Source: Trichostrongylus colubriformis
Lineage: Eukaryota; Nematoda; Chromadorea; Rhabditida; Trichostrongylidae
Length of the DNA stretch: 64,000 nucleotides
Assembly (NCBI GenBank): GCA_963978905.1
Contig: OZ022258.1
Location: 27,470,716-27,534,715, forward strand
Reading direction: 5' to 3'
How positions within the stretch are numbered: the stretch's first letter is position 1; every line of letters begins with the position of its first letter. The notes under the pieces are model-generated. The model did not search any database, was not told where the DNA came from, and worked only from the letters and a program-made list of their open reading frames with translations. The translations under genes and the position numbers were made by a program. Positions 1-13,000 of the stretch are shown piece after piece.

Positions 1-601
1 TCTTTAGTATCATTCAATCATTGCTCACCATTCCGCTACATTTTTCGCAACCTTTTCCTTTGAATCTTATTAACTCATGTGGGTAAACGGGGAGGTGCTA
101 TGACATTTGCATTCAAAAACATAAAAAGTCTTTCCGAACTCTCACCTCTCACGTTTGCAGAGCTCGTTATCAGTAGCCATTTCGATTACGCTAACCGTTT
201 TAATCAGAAAGCCCATGGAACGTTTCGTACTATAACTTTCGGCTTTCAGTTTCAACAGAATCGCAGAATGAGATTCTTTCGAAATCATGTAAGGTCTTCC
301 TCATTTACCTCATTTAACTTTTTCAACTCAATTTGCTTCAGTCTTCATTTTATTGAAAGTTCGCTCACTTCTTCATTATCGGATGAAACCAGTGGGCTCT
401 TTCTGCACGATCAAAACATGATAGTCAGCAGTATAGTACAGTTTGCTTTCGGGCTATAGTGCAACGTAGAGCCGGGGAAAGGAACAGTCACCATGACGTC
501 CTTCTACTAGGAGTTCCGGAACTAGCTGCCATTAACTCTTACGGATGACCCCACTCTGCTTAACGCCTACCTTCTGCATTCTAATCTGTGGCCTCCCCTA
601 T
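1..601. other. Unassigned sequence upstream of MITE
   Basis: A 126-codon open frame at 79-459 on the + strand shows no recognisable domain and has the composition of AT-rich non-coding DNA. No splice-site pattern or RNA gene was seen. Confidence 0.3.
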
Positions 602-893
602 CCGCGCCGCGGGGGTGTGTGCACTTATGACAGAAAATTCTCTCCGTGGCGCCATAAGCACGACTTGCCAAATCGATTGCCCTTGGGAGCCCGGCAGAAC
701 GTGGCTGCGTTACCTCTGCACTTCCACCCATGCCCCGCTGCCTCCTGCACCCATTCCATCCTACTTCCTCCACCTGCCACAATGCCTCGCTTAGAGGCTG
801 CCATGCCCTGCCACTGGTTCTCGCACCTGTCGAGCTGCTCGACGCGAGCGTCCACGCGATTTTCCGTCATAAGTGCACACACCCACGCCGCGG
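602..893. mobile_element. MITE with ~26-37 bp terminal inverted repeats
   Basis: GGGTGTGTGCACTTATGACA (from 613) is matched in inverted orientation at 859-884 with one mismatch over 26 bp, and the similarity extends outward into GC-rich ends. The interior is related to that of the MITE at 6,063-6,323, so both are copies of one non-autonomous family. Confidence 0.8.
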
Positions 894-990
894 TGACTCG
901 CTATGTGCAACTTCGTTTATGTGTCTGTGTGGCGGCCAGTAAAATTGAGGTTTCGGCAAAACAATGATGTAGTAATATCCTGATACTATA

Positions 991-1501
991 CAGGGGACGC
1001 CGAAAAAAAGTAATTTTTTTTCGCGGCTCATTTCCACTAAGTAAATAAATTAGAAGGTAATGGAAGAGATTGAACTACTAGAGCAAAATATTACTGCATT
1101 ATTCCTCTCAAAGGAGGAACAAGCTGTGACTCACTACTTTCGCCGTCACAAAAATATGGAGCCTTCAGTCAGCACAGTTAGGCTATAGATCATACGCCAT
1201 TAGGGTGCGTCTAAAACAGCAGAGGCAGTTTTCGTGGGAGGTCATTCGTGGGAAGGCTCCTGAGGACTGACCCATCGGTTCATAGCAGTCACAGAGCTGT
1301 CGCTGCTTGGGCAAGGCTGCTATGATCCAATGCGTCCTTTTCGGGCCCAAACCCACATTTGTCGCCCGATACTGCTCGTGCAAAAGGCTGTTACGGAGTT
1401 CAGTAATGGTATGAGGGGTGCTATTGAATTTGGATTGCCCAAGTTTGACTAATGTGGGGTTGGGAGTGGAGGAAAAAATTACTTTGTTTTGGCACCCCCT
1501 G
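991..1501. mobile_element. Mariner-like non-autonomous element, CAGGGG(A/G)TGCC ends
   Basis: The left end CAGGGGACGCCGAAA follows a TA. The right end is GGCACCCCCTG. About 30 bp at each end are imperfect inverted repeats. It is the same family as 40,974-41,724. No intact transposase is visible. Confidence 0.75.
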
Positions 1502-2204
1502 CAGATTCTTACACCAGAACGTGATTGAAGTTATCTTATGACACGAGAATTAGAGTAGATTTTGCTATCAGATCGGTTACCTTTCGCAGGCACTCCAACT
1601 CTAACGATGTCGCTTGACGATTAATAAACTGTAAATTTAGTTGGTCAGGTTACATTGCATATCGTGAAAACTTTCGTACATGTCTCCTGTTTCAGCAGAT
1701 TATCTTCCCTACTGCTTTCAGTTCACATGCATCTGATCAAGCGATGACTTTACAACGTGTGATATTCCTACTATTAATGACGGCGCGCTTGAAGTCCGAG
1801 CAGTTTTGTGGTTAGTTATTGGTTCTCTTATTTTTGTTGTTGGGTATTGGTTAACTCTCATCATAGTATACATATAAGCTCATAATTCATAACGATGCAG
1901 ACAGTACTATGAGCATGGAAAGTTCATCAGAGCGCTGAGGAAAGATATAATGTCTATTATTTGAGTTTTGTCGTGACTATGCCCCAGCACAGTGCGTCTT
2001 TCGTCTGTCTTGCCTCGTACTTTGCTAATCAACTTGATGATTATCTTAGCAGCTTCATTTCGCCACTGCGTCTCGAATGATTTGATCCACTTCAAATGGT
2101 GAACGGAAATCCTACAGGAGACTGTTGATTTCGTCTATAAGTCCTTCGAAAAATGCAGGCCCAGAAAACCGTGCTCCCATTTGCTCTATTGCGTTGGGCA
2201 AGCT

Positions 2205-3419
2205 TATATGTGTTTTCGATGAAGCTTTTTTTCTCTACAAAATGCTTCTATCTGTTACTCGATTCCTTCGACTACCTAATATTTATGAGGTTTGGAAATG
2301 AAATAAGCTGAAAGCAAAAATTGGCACTCTCGACACCTCATCTTCCTTGTCTACCATCAAGATCAAAAAATGCATGTGTATATGTTTTCGATAGAGCTTT
2401 TTCAGCTCTACAGAATGGTGCTACTTTTCATTCGAATCGCTCAACTTTCTGCGTTTTTAAGACCCACAAATGCAGTACATAGCAAAAGTGTGCACTTTGA
2501 TTATCTTCTCTTCCTCGCCTACCATCGAGATTGGAGAGGATGTACATACGTGCATTCGATAGAGCTTTTTTTTGCTCTACAAGAAGATACCACTCTTTTT
2601 TTGTATCTTCTCATATTTCAGCATGTAGGAACAAGTTTCCACCTGTTCTTCAAATCAAAATTGCGCAATAAAAATAATTTTTTGGCGGAGTGTTTTAAAT
2701 CAACCGATAGAACTCTTTTTGCTCTACAAGATAAAACTTACGGTTTTTGTTCGCATTAATTTTTGCCACTTTTTATATTATTCAAAAGTCGACGAAATAG
2801 AGTATTTTTGACACCATCTGTCGAAAATGCTCTATATCATCGACTTTTATTGATCTAAAAAGTGGCAAATTCAATGCGAACAAAAACCGTTAGTACTATC
2901 TTGTAGAGCGAAAAGAGCTCTATCGAATGATACAAACCACTCCGATAAAAAAATAATTTTTATTGCGCAATTTTGATTTGAAAAACAGGTACTTATTCCT
3001 ACGTGCTGAAATATGAGAAGATACAAAAAGAGTGGTATCTTCTTGTAAAGCAAAAAAAAGCTCTATCGAATGCACGTATTTACATCCTCTCCAATCTCGA
3101 TGGTAGGCGAGGAAGAGAAGATAATCAAAGTGCACACTTTTGCTATGTACTGCATTTGTGAGTCTTAAAAACGCAGAAAGTTGAGCGATTTGAATGAAAA
3201 GTAGCACTATTCTGTAGAGCTGAAAAAGCTCTGTCGAAAACATATACACATGCATTTTTGATCTCGATGGTAGACTAGGAAGATGAGGTATCGAGAGTGC
3301 CAATTTTTGCTTTCAGCTTATTTCATTTCCAAACCTCATAAATATCAGGTAGTCGAAGAAATCGAATAACAGATAAGAGCATTTTGTAGAGCAAAAAAAG
3401 CTCCATCGAAAACATATAT
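2205..3419. repeat. 1.2-kb near-perfect palindrome built from small hairpin modules
   Basis: The left arm (about 2,205-2,810) and right arm (about 2,815-3,419) are inverted copies of roughly 90 percent identity with almost no spacer. Each arm repeats a short hairpin module of the type GATAGAGCTTTTT...GCTCTACA about four times (near 2,215, 2,390, 2,553, 2,706). ORFs in both arms are mirror shadows. A transcript would form long dsRNA. Confidence 0.9.
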
Positions 3420-6062
3420 ATTTGTCGAAAGATGAAGGGAACAATGTGAAAAACGGGTTCAAAAAAAACCGCGGGGGCTTATTCCCCAACCCAATATTTT
3501 TGCATCTAATCCGGAACACTGTGCTCATTTCCGGAATCGACTCATATCCCTCTTCAGCTTTCGTTTGTGGCTTCCGCTTCGTTAAAATTGTTCATGGTAA
3601 TGAAAATTTTTGCTCGATATTTTATCAGCTTCCAAATGTGTTGAACTCTGTATTACTTCGCCTTTTGCCAAAGTTTTGCCAATGGCATGTCATCACAATT
3701 GATAATAGCCAATATGTTCGGTCTGATGTATGGGAAGTCCCTTCAGGCTTAAGCCCCTGCCGAGGAATTTCCGCCGGGGAGGGGTCGTATATGGTCCACT
3801 GTAAAGGGAGTCGGGGTGGGGGTCGATTGTTCGAATTTTCGCTTCGCGGTGTCGCTTTCGGGCGTCCTCAGTACGAGTCGTTTGGAATACAGCTCAAAAC
3901 GCTATGGGCTTTTACAGTGAGGGATTTCCGAAGATTGCATTTCGGAGGCTTCGGAAGTTCGCCTGTGCTGTTGTTGCTGTTTCAACAGGTGAAGCTGCAA
4001 ACGACCCGCACTTGCCGCCCCGCTCGCCGCTGGCGGCCGCATGAAAATTCGACCAATCAATCTAAAAGTCAACATTGATCGCTGCAACGAAATCTCTCAA
4101 TAATGGTGAAATGTTCATGGGGCTCATATCTGGAGTTATTATCTAAATTAATCCTTGCTTGAAAATCTCGGAGTATACTATACAAAAAGAGGCATCCTGC
4201 AAATAGAAGCCAAGAGAAGCAGGACACAAAAGTTTTAAGATAAAAAGCAATGGAGGTCGCCTCGTTCCTCCTTCTCAACTTGCTTTTACCTGTGGAATGA
4301 CTTCACTTGATTGCCTGAGCTGACTGCGATTGACACATATCAGGCGAGGTCCTCATTATACCAGAACACCGAAGGACAAAACCATAAGCCTGCAGCAAAA
4401 GCGATGTGTCCAACGTCCTTGAAGGAACGAGTCTCGGAGGGCGCTGGAAGTTTTTCAGCTGAAGGGTATGAACGAGGGAAGGGTCTGGTAACAATTGAAG
4501 AAAATAAATGTTGCTTGGTAGCAAAATATGCTGAAGAATAGTGGACAAAATGCGTGGCGATTATCACAAATGCAGGCTACGCCACTCCGAACTATTAAGA
4601 CTTAAGGAAGTTACAACTACATAAATGGTCATTCATTATTGGCCCCATTGCGGTTGCCTGTCTCTATCTCAGTGGAACGCGCTATCTGGTTTCTATTGGT
4701 TTTCGAGGTTCAACATCCTTCTTTTTTCATCCTTTGTCCCTGTCGCATTATCCCTATGGTCGACGACTGTCGTTTCGGAACGAACATTGAATTTTGGTGA
4801 AGGCAGGAACCCATAGAAGTATAGGCAAGTGAAAAAGGGGTCGTTTTCTCCTTCTGAGTAGGCTGATATTCTTCGAAAACTTTTCTTGAGTGGCTTGCCT
4901 CTAGGTCCATCTCCAGCGGACGAGAGCTGGTGGTCCAGATGTGCCGTGTTCGACTGAGCATCTCTGACTCCTGCCTAGCACTTCAGCCTTTCCTTGGTTT
5001 TCGTTGTTGCATCCCTTACCTCCTTATCGCCACTCTTCGCAAGTGTATGAGGCTTTCCGTCACCTTCGTCCTGCTTGCTAAACCGTCCACTCTTTTCCGA
5101 AAACGTTCGCCCATACCTAGGCCTTCGTTTGACTCCTTCGACTCAAGTTCGAGACGACTGCGTTGGACAGGCAACCCTAGTTGCTCACATGCCCACCCGC
5201 TCTCAACTAGATATGCTCAGCTCTTCAACACTTCAAGTCAAAGAAAGGTGTGCTACAAAGGTTCATGCAAAAATGTACGCCGATCTATTCTCTTTGTGAC
5301 GAACGGAAGCTGAGACCGAGCCTCCTTCTCGATTTCAAAAGTCTAGAAGCAGTTTTTTGTTCAGAGCAACACCATTTTTCAGCGACCGATGGCAGTGATC
5401 CTACACCAACATGGGCGCCATCAGACACATGCTCCGACGATGCCTTTGCGAATATAAAAGTACCACCTGTCCTGAACAGTTCTGCCCAGACCTATGTGAG
5501 TACACATCTCCTCGTTTACCGGTGTCTTTAAAGTTGTACATAAGAACACTTTTTTGTCACTTGTGTTTTGGTGATTTGAAGTGGAATTTTGAGCACTGTT
5601 GTTGGTATTATTTTAGAGACAGTACAGCGATATAAATATGTACACAGCGGCAACTCATTGCTAATTAGCATTAGCAGCGCAACTGCTTTTTACTGTGGGA
5701 TAGATTATTAAGATCCCTCCAACCCAGAAGTGGAAAAATTCTCACAAATATGTAAGTGCTGCAGGTCACATCCAATACTTAGCCGTTAATCGTGGGAAAA
5801 ATATTCGGCGTAATTTATGAGAAAGGTGTGCATCCTCGAGTGGTAGAAGGTCGTGTCGAAAATCGGGTATGTGAGCCATTAGGACAGAAAACTGACACGC
5901 GACGAGATGGTTTGAGATAAAAGCGCCGAACTAGTTGAGTCCTGAAGCGATTAGCAAGAATGAGGCGTGGCACCGTCAACGAATTTTTGTCCTATTGTCA
6001 CACACCCTGCGATCGGTCGCTGCAAATCTAATTTTCACTTGCGGGCATATAGCTTGATTGGG
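3420..6062. other. Non-coding or unassigned region
   Basis: A 218-codon frame (3,422-4,078, +) begins at the edge of the palindrome and shows no domain. Short frames at 4,311-4,541 and 4,930-5,635 are likewise unassigned. Sequence at about 5,893-5,980 resembles one arm of the foldback MITE at 50,414-50,643. No RTK exon could be supported here, although the signal-peptide exon might be. Confidence 0.4.
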
Positions 6063-6323
6063 TGAGACTACCTACGCCAGAAAATCGCTTCGCGGCGTCG
6101 CAGTCGCGGTGCCACCAGTACGACTCCGAATCGATTGCTCTTGGGAGCCCGACAGAGCGTATCTGCGTCACCTCTGCTTGCCTTCTGCACCCATGCCACC
6201 CTTCCTCCTCCACCCATGCCACACTGCCTTGCTTGGAGGCTGCCATGTCGTGCCACTGGCACTCGCACCCGCCGCGCCGCTCTCCGCAGGCGGCCACGCG
6301 CTTTTCTGGTGTAAGTAGCCTCA
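6063..6323. mobile_element. MITE, second copy of the 602-893 family
   Basis: Ends 6,063-6,088 and 6,298-6,323 are inverted repeats (22 of 26 bases). The interior shares the stretch encoding CHTALLGGCHVVPLA in one frame with the first copy. It lies about 0.5 kb upstream of the first recognised RTK exon. Confidence 0.75.
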
Positions 6324-6848
6324 TTAATCTTGATTATTCCATTGGCCAGTCCTGGTAGTTTCACTGTCAAAATAATTTCAACTCACCACATTTCCTCTTA
6401 CCACCCAGGTTAGAATGCTGCACAAATTAGGTCTGCTGCCCGTTGGTTTGCAGCCCCTCCTGTGTAGCTACGAAAGGTTCAGCCACCGTGAGCTTATCCC
6501 AAAAGGTTCTAGGAGTTCAGGGAGATAGAATGCTGCATTGCAGTGCACCACACTGCTTCCAGTCATTGTCTTCCATTGGAAAACAAACTGAGTGGGACTG
6601 TCGAAAAAGATTTTTAGAGATTTGGGTACCAGACGATGAATTTGAAGGCATATCTTGCTGTAGTGCGACGTGGATTCTATTGATTATTGACTTTTAGACT
6701 CTCAGGCATGTTTAGGTTCTGAGCACACGAGAGGACAATCACTGTACAAATGTCCTTTTTACTAATGGTGTAAAGTTCGTACTCACACTATAGCAAAAGC
6801 AGAATGTGCCTTTAGACATATCGGAATGAATATTTGTTTAAACTACAG

Positions 6849-7019
6849 CTATTTGAGGCACAGCACGATTGTGGTATCGCCGTGCTTCTCGACCTGGATC
6901 GAACGTTTACCGACGACAAAGCTTTCTACGATGTCCAACTCTTCATTCGGGATACCATTGCCGGGTGCATGACACGAGGGATAGGATACAGAACTTTTAT
7001 TTATCCGATGTTCAACCCA
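6849..7019 (+). CDS. RTK exon: start of VWA-like ectodomain
   Basis: This exon is open from an acceptor at CTACAG (an in-frame alternative is GCACAG, giving a start at 6,864) to a donor before GTTCGT. It encodes CGIAVLLDLDRT, resembling the first strand of a von Willebrand A domain, followed by an amphipathic stretch (DVQLFIRDTIAG). The usual metal-binding DxSxS is not intact (DLDRT), so metal binding is doubtful. It joins in phase 0 to the next exon across a 57-bp intron whose length keeps the frame open, so retention would not break the ORF. Confidence 0.6.
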
Positions 7020-10000
7020 GTTCGTCCACTTCTATTCTGTTTCATTTCTGTCATGTATCGATTCACTGGTTTTCAGTCGATCCAAACTGTGTGTTGTGCT
7101 GAAGATGTGTGCAGCCAGCAGATAGACTTGATGGATTACGATGACTATGTTGTCAACTATGATTCGTTGGCACCGTTACAAAATGAGACTAGCAAGGCGA
7201 ATTTTACGTATGCATTAGTTGGTTTGGTGAGCAGTTTTTATTACTTATTATTATCACCATTATGAATAACCATTCCTGTCACAGTTACAGCCATAGCGAT
7301 GAAGCGGGGCTCATTGCAGTCCAAAGCGCCACGTTATCACTCTTCGCCTAGCTCAAGTTCAAGTGTTTCTCTGCTTTTCCTACACCAGAACCATGGGTAA
7401 TCCCGTAAGGGAGTTCTTAAGGTAGTGGGAGGGGTAATTCTGGAGGGATGTGATAAGAACATCAGATTCGAGAGTCAAGGTACTTACCACGCAGATGTAG
7501 CACGATAGAGAAGAAAAACATAGGAAAAAGCCAAAACCCGAAGTTGACAAGAGAAAAATAGGTCAGCAGAACAATTCTCAGTGAGATGCACATCGCTGTA
7601 TGTATCTTGAGACACTGAGCTCAAATCTGCTTTCCATATCTGCGGATCTCCTTTCTAACGATGACTCTCTATATTCAAAATAGACAGTGGTGCACTCATT
7701 CGCTACGGAACAGATCCTTCACCGCACCACTATTTGTTCTGAAGAATCAGTTCACGTATTTTAGAACAAACCAAAAAAAGTCTATTCAGGTAGTATATTC
7801 CTTGAACCCCTCTAATTTTCCTCATTTCCAATCAACAATTTCCTTACTATTCCTATCCACAGTTTCGAAAGCAACTGATCTCCATGTCCGTCTTTCTTGA
7901 AACCTGGGTATTTCTTTAAATATGCTTGTGCTTGTTTTCTGCCATACAGGTTTGTTAAAGTGGAACTTTTATTATGCCTGACGTTTCGACGATTTCGTCG
8001 TTATCAAAGATCTTGGTTCCACCAGCATCGAGCGCTTGCCTGACTTCGAGGACACAACGGAGCAAGAAAGTTTCGCCCTAATATACCTGTACGGCAGAAA
8101 AAAATACAAGCATATTTGAAAGCAATTGAGTTACTAGAGTTGACTCCGTTGAAACGCCTTGTTAGAGGCACGGGGAGGGGTCATGGGTATCAGGAGTGAC
8201 AAGATCTTCCGTAGCTGAACGCACGAGGGTACCGGACTTTCTGTGGCGCAAATTGCGCTGAAAGCACTGTGGAGTCTCTTATTATGGCCATGACTTGAAG
8301 CTTAACTGTAACAGGGGGCGTGATGCAGCCGATCAAAGACAGTATTAGGGATAATGTGAGTGACGAGGAATCGCTAGAAAGGAGTCATTCATTTAAAAAC
8401 AAGAAGTCGAGGAAGCCTGTCTGCGGATCCCCCGCGAAAGGCGCGCCTCACTGGTGTGGCAGAGGCGGCTTGTTTAGCTCCAGCCACCTTTCTTGGCTCG
8501 TTCCGCCTCTTAGCGATTGATTGGCTGGGATGGGAATGGAAAGTATCGCGGCCCGCTCTCTCAGTTTCAGCTTGAGGTCATTCCAGAAAAAGGATGCTTT
8601 TTCATTTCCAAACATCCCTTTGTGTTTACGACATGGCAACAGGTTAAGGAAAACTCGTCCGGACTACCCGCCTTTTCACGGGAAGGCTTCACGTCGAGAA
8701 TCAGTGGGGAGAGTTTTATTTCCCGGGTCTTTGGCCATTTCCATCCATTATTTCTTTACTGCACTATTGCTAGACTTCTCAACTTTCATATTCACTGCTT
8801 TTTTCACTCTTCGTCCGAATTTCCCCTAACACTGCCTCTAAGTAGTAGTTGTAGGTGGAGCAGAGGCCCTGGTGTTGTTTGGCCGCTGTTGAACCCCTCC
8901 AGCGATGCCAAGGGCGCACGCAAAAATACTTTGCCACGAGATCAGTGGGAGGAAGGAGATCACATCATTTTGAGTTTGTTGTTTTAATTTCGATGATACC
9001 GAACAATAGATATCGATCAAGCTCAACTTGCATGCTTCCCTGCTTGATGTACGCAGTAGTGTGCGCCAGCCCAACTAGTAAGTTATAATGGCAGTGAAGA
9101 GACGTGAACTTGTTTTCATGCCTAGATGGAACTTCATTTTCTAATGTCAAGAAACAACCAATTTCTTGGTGCCATTCCATTTCGTTCCTTCAAGGGAAGC
9201 GTTCCAGATGAAGCAGTTTGCACAGCCGAATACGAGGTGTCTGTACAATACTATTGTGTTGATAACGAATCGGATATTCGTAACTGATCAAGAAATGCTT
9301 GGAAAGGTTTGCTAATCATCATTGGAGGGCTTTCGATCCACGCGACTAGGAGGACACTTCCTCATTTTGTTGCAGGACGTCGCCAATATCGTCAACTACG
9401 GCTGCATTACCTTCACCGTTATCGCTCTCGGCAATAGTGGTATCACCCCGGACATGTTGTATCAATACTATTCATCCTACACACAACGTCTTTTCGTGGT
9501 GCCTGGCTTCAATTGCATCATCCGATTAGACGTAAGTTCATAAATGGGTTACTCGAGACTTTAGTAAGATTATTTGACGATGGTATTGCATCGATTGAGC
9601 GTCGCTGCAGCTCACATTTCATTAGCCAATACAGGCATAAGCTATGGATTGGGCCTGCCGAAGTATGGATACTGTTTTTAGGAATGCATTCGACCGTGCG
9701 GTGCCGAGGGCGCGAATGATTGTCAGAACGAACAGCTTACGAACTGTCCATATCCAACCACAACTGCTCGGCTCATAACTACCACAGCGACATTACCATC
9801 GAGTACTACCGTACGTGTCTGTTAATAACTGTCGAAAGCGAGATCACCCTAATGGTTTACCAGAAAATTTTTCGCATAGCTGCAGGTATTCCTAATCGCT
9901 TATTATTATGGGCTTCGTGGTTGGGTTCATGAATTTGTGGAAGAAATTTTTTGCTTACATCACGTAATACGAATCCATGTTGAGTATGATTCTTGGGCAG

Positions 10001-13000
10001 TATCCATTTCATTCTCACCCTTCTATTCATGGATTCCAGGAGCTTGCCTTACTAGTAAACACCTTGTGTGTCTAAGTATATTACGATTGTTACAAGTGAA
10101 CACTAAGAAGTTCGTTTTAGACTGCTCCTGATACGAGTCTCAGCGACTACTGGCATATCACCTATTTATTCGCTCTTTCAAATCGGACCACTGACGACCA
10201 ATTTCAGCGAGCTGTGAAATTCATCGCTACACCTATACAGCAGTGTGCGGTTGGTACAGCATTGATCTGTAAGAAAGCTCTGTGGGAATTTGGAAAGAGT
10301 GAAATTGCACTGCTCCGTTTGGCGCTCTGCTGTATGAATGGGCGCGGCAGGGACGAATGGAGAGCGAAATAATCGATAATGCATTGTGGTTAGGTATGGT
10401 GCATTGATGAGGCTCTTGAAGATACTCTGAGATGAGATGGTGTGTCCCGAAGACGGGGTGGGACGATGTTAAGAAATCCACAGAAAAACCCAATCTAATG
10501 CTGCCACCTGCCAATCCGATTTCAGTTTAAATGATACCGAAAAAGGGAAGCTTCGCAACAGGGCAACAGCTGGCGTGCATGACTGAATGTACCGCCATGA
10601 TCAGATTAGCTTCTGACCTCACCGGGGCTGATAGATACTCGAATAGCCATCCAGACTCCACCATTTACGAAGCCAAGGCGCCTCCTCACGGCAGTCAAGC
10701 CCGCTCAAACTCTCTCCGCCCATCGAATGTGGCCTCACCTTGCATTGGCCGGAGTATTTTTGGAGTGACATTTATGTGTGAAAGGAAGCTTTCAGAGGGT
10801 GCGATGAGACACAGATGGTGCCTTAAAGGTGCTAAAGATCACGCGATATAACTTCGTGGTTTTTTATAGTTTCCCACGTTAAGTTGACCACTTACTGGTT
10901 TTTTGCCGAAGTTGTTCATATTTTTGTTGATCCCTCCGAGTCCTACCAGGAAATGCTACATGCCTTTGATTTTCTCCAAACCGATAGCGGTTACTTTCTC
11001 ACGTTCTGAAAAGTTCAAGTTGACAGAGAAGTTTTTTGGAACCCGATAAACTGGCAATGAGCTTATTTCACAGTGTCAGTTCAAGCTTACAGGTGTGTAG
11101 GAGTTCTGAAGTCTCCGTCACTTCAGATGAACTCCTCTTCTCTGATGTGACCCTGCGTACCCTAGTCGAGTACCTCAAACTGGGTAGCTGAAATGCTCAG
11201 CTGAGTTCTGCAAGTTCAATCGTAAACCGAGTCTGCAAGCTGTGAGAGCCCTCCCTAGGTCCGAAGAGGTGCTGTCATGCACGAAGGCGCTATTTAGGGC
11301 CTCTCCAAGAAGAGCTCCCTGAAAGATGGGAACTCCGAAATCCCTTCACATCCGTGAGGTCAGAATAGTACTGAGAAGGAAACTCATTGCCAGCTTGTAA
11401 GAATCCGAAGAAATTTTTCCTTGAAGTCGTAAGGTTTGATGACGATTTAGAGAAAATTGAAGACATGTAAGACCATCTTGTGGAGCCTGACAAGCAGATT
11501 CCGAAATTATACATTTAAAGCATTGTTTAAAAAATCAGTAATAGATCGAAAAAACGCGATTTCACACATTTTTTGACACCTTGAGATAAAATTGAAGTTC
11601 CTATGGTGAACCCAGCCATAGAGGTAAAAAAGCGGTGATATCATTGAATCGGACGCGCAAAAACTCGTTTCCAGGCCACGATACTAGTACGGGGATTATA
11701 GTCAGGCGGTCTCGTTTTGGCGTTGTCATAGGTTTTCCTTTGTGTTTTCCTCTCTAGTGAGCAGTAAGGGTTCCTACTTGTAGTAGTGCGCGAAATATCA
11801 TTCACAATTCATCCGTGGTGTACGTCTATGATTGATGTTTTAGATCAGCAGTTATGTTTAGTTGAGTTTCAAAAGGCAACACAGCGAATGTTGAAGATCT
11901 ACCATGATTGTTTCAGAAGTCCAACATGAAAGTAGCTGTGAGATTTTTGGCGAGAGACAATGTTGATTCTGGGTGGCTGACTCATCTCGAGCATGTGAAT
12001 AAATTTCTGGAGAGCTTGAAATCTGACGAGGTTCTTCTAAATTCAGGCACGTGGTCGATCATCTAAAGCGTGAAATATAAATTAGTTCGCTTCCACTTGA
12101 CTTTAATTTGTGACTTGCTTCTGTGAGCGCTCCTTATCCATGCGATGTTCACAGTATTCGGGTAAAAGGATTTGCTCTCAATGCTTGGGGATGTACTCGC
12201 ACAGAGTTAGCTATTCTCGGTTTTCTAAGAAACCCTCTCTGGCCACCGCCACAATGCTCCGCCCCATGTGCCTAAACCTCTTCTATGACTTTCAGAAACT
12301 CATGGCTACCTCGATCCATCTTCCCTCAACGTTTGAACCATTTTCAAACCAAGCGAACAACTTTCGATCCGAGAACTGGACGTTTCAGAGCATGCACCGC
12401 CATTTTTGGAAGGAGATTAGCATGGTCTATGTGTGCTCTTTACTACTTGTCCCATGCCCAACCCATTCCTAGCTGGTTCCTATCTCCACAGATAGTTTTT
12501 CATGTAACGTCCAAGCTCCGCCCACCCTTACAAATGCTCCGCCCACTGAGCCTAAGCCTCTTTCATGACATTCACAAACCATCCCTGACATTAATCAACC
12601 TTAATTCATCCTGCATTAGTTTCTGTTGTAGAGGATAATCAGATGGCACAGACCAGCCGGACAAGCCGTGAACTTTGCTCCACCCTCCACAGCTCTTCCA
12701 CTTCGGCGCTATACGCATCGAGACACACCCATTTGGGGTAGCCATGAAGAGCCTAGGGATCTGTTCGCTCATTACACAGATTATCTTCTCGAAGCCGGTA
12801 AAGGGGAAGGTATCTTGCCAGCTCATCTTTGAATAGCAAGCTCTAAAAAGGTTTTATTACATTGAGTTAGTGGTGTACTAGGAGCTACATAACATAGCTG
12901 CTTGCTTGCAGACGTCCCACTCCTCCCTCCCCCCCCCCCCCCACCTCAAACTGGGTATCTCTTTGTGATGATGTTTTCAAGCAGAAATGCTGGCCGTTAC

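Larger units (their letters stand above)
9811..12984. other. RTK intron region, mostly unassigned
   Basis: At least one RTK exon should lie here to reconcile splice phases (phase 0 at 9,810, phase 1 needed before 12,985). Only 11,917-12,030 is a candidate. A repeat at about 12,100-12,640 matches 54,480-54,910 in inverted orientation. A poly-C run lies at about 12,931-12,944. Confidence 0.45.

Noticed and set aside
3422..4078. 218-codon ORF as a gene
   Set aside because: No domain, starts at TTG at the edge of the palindrome, and the composition does not look coding.
9126..9279. Open frame after a CATGCCTAG acceptor as an RTK exon
   Set aside because: It is open and contains a plausible Cys-bearing sequence (VSVQYYCVDNESDI), but its exit phase does not match the strong exon at 9,376 and the acceptor is weak.
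10208..10268. Possible exon after CAATTTCAG with a GTAAGA donor
   Set aside because: Joining it to the exon at 12,985 would create a stop codon, and no family pattern supports it.
10531..10851. 106-codon ORF as a gene
   Set aside because: No recognisable domain or splice context; kept only as unassigned intron sequence.
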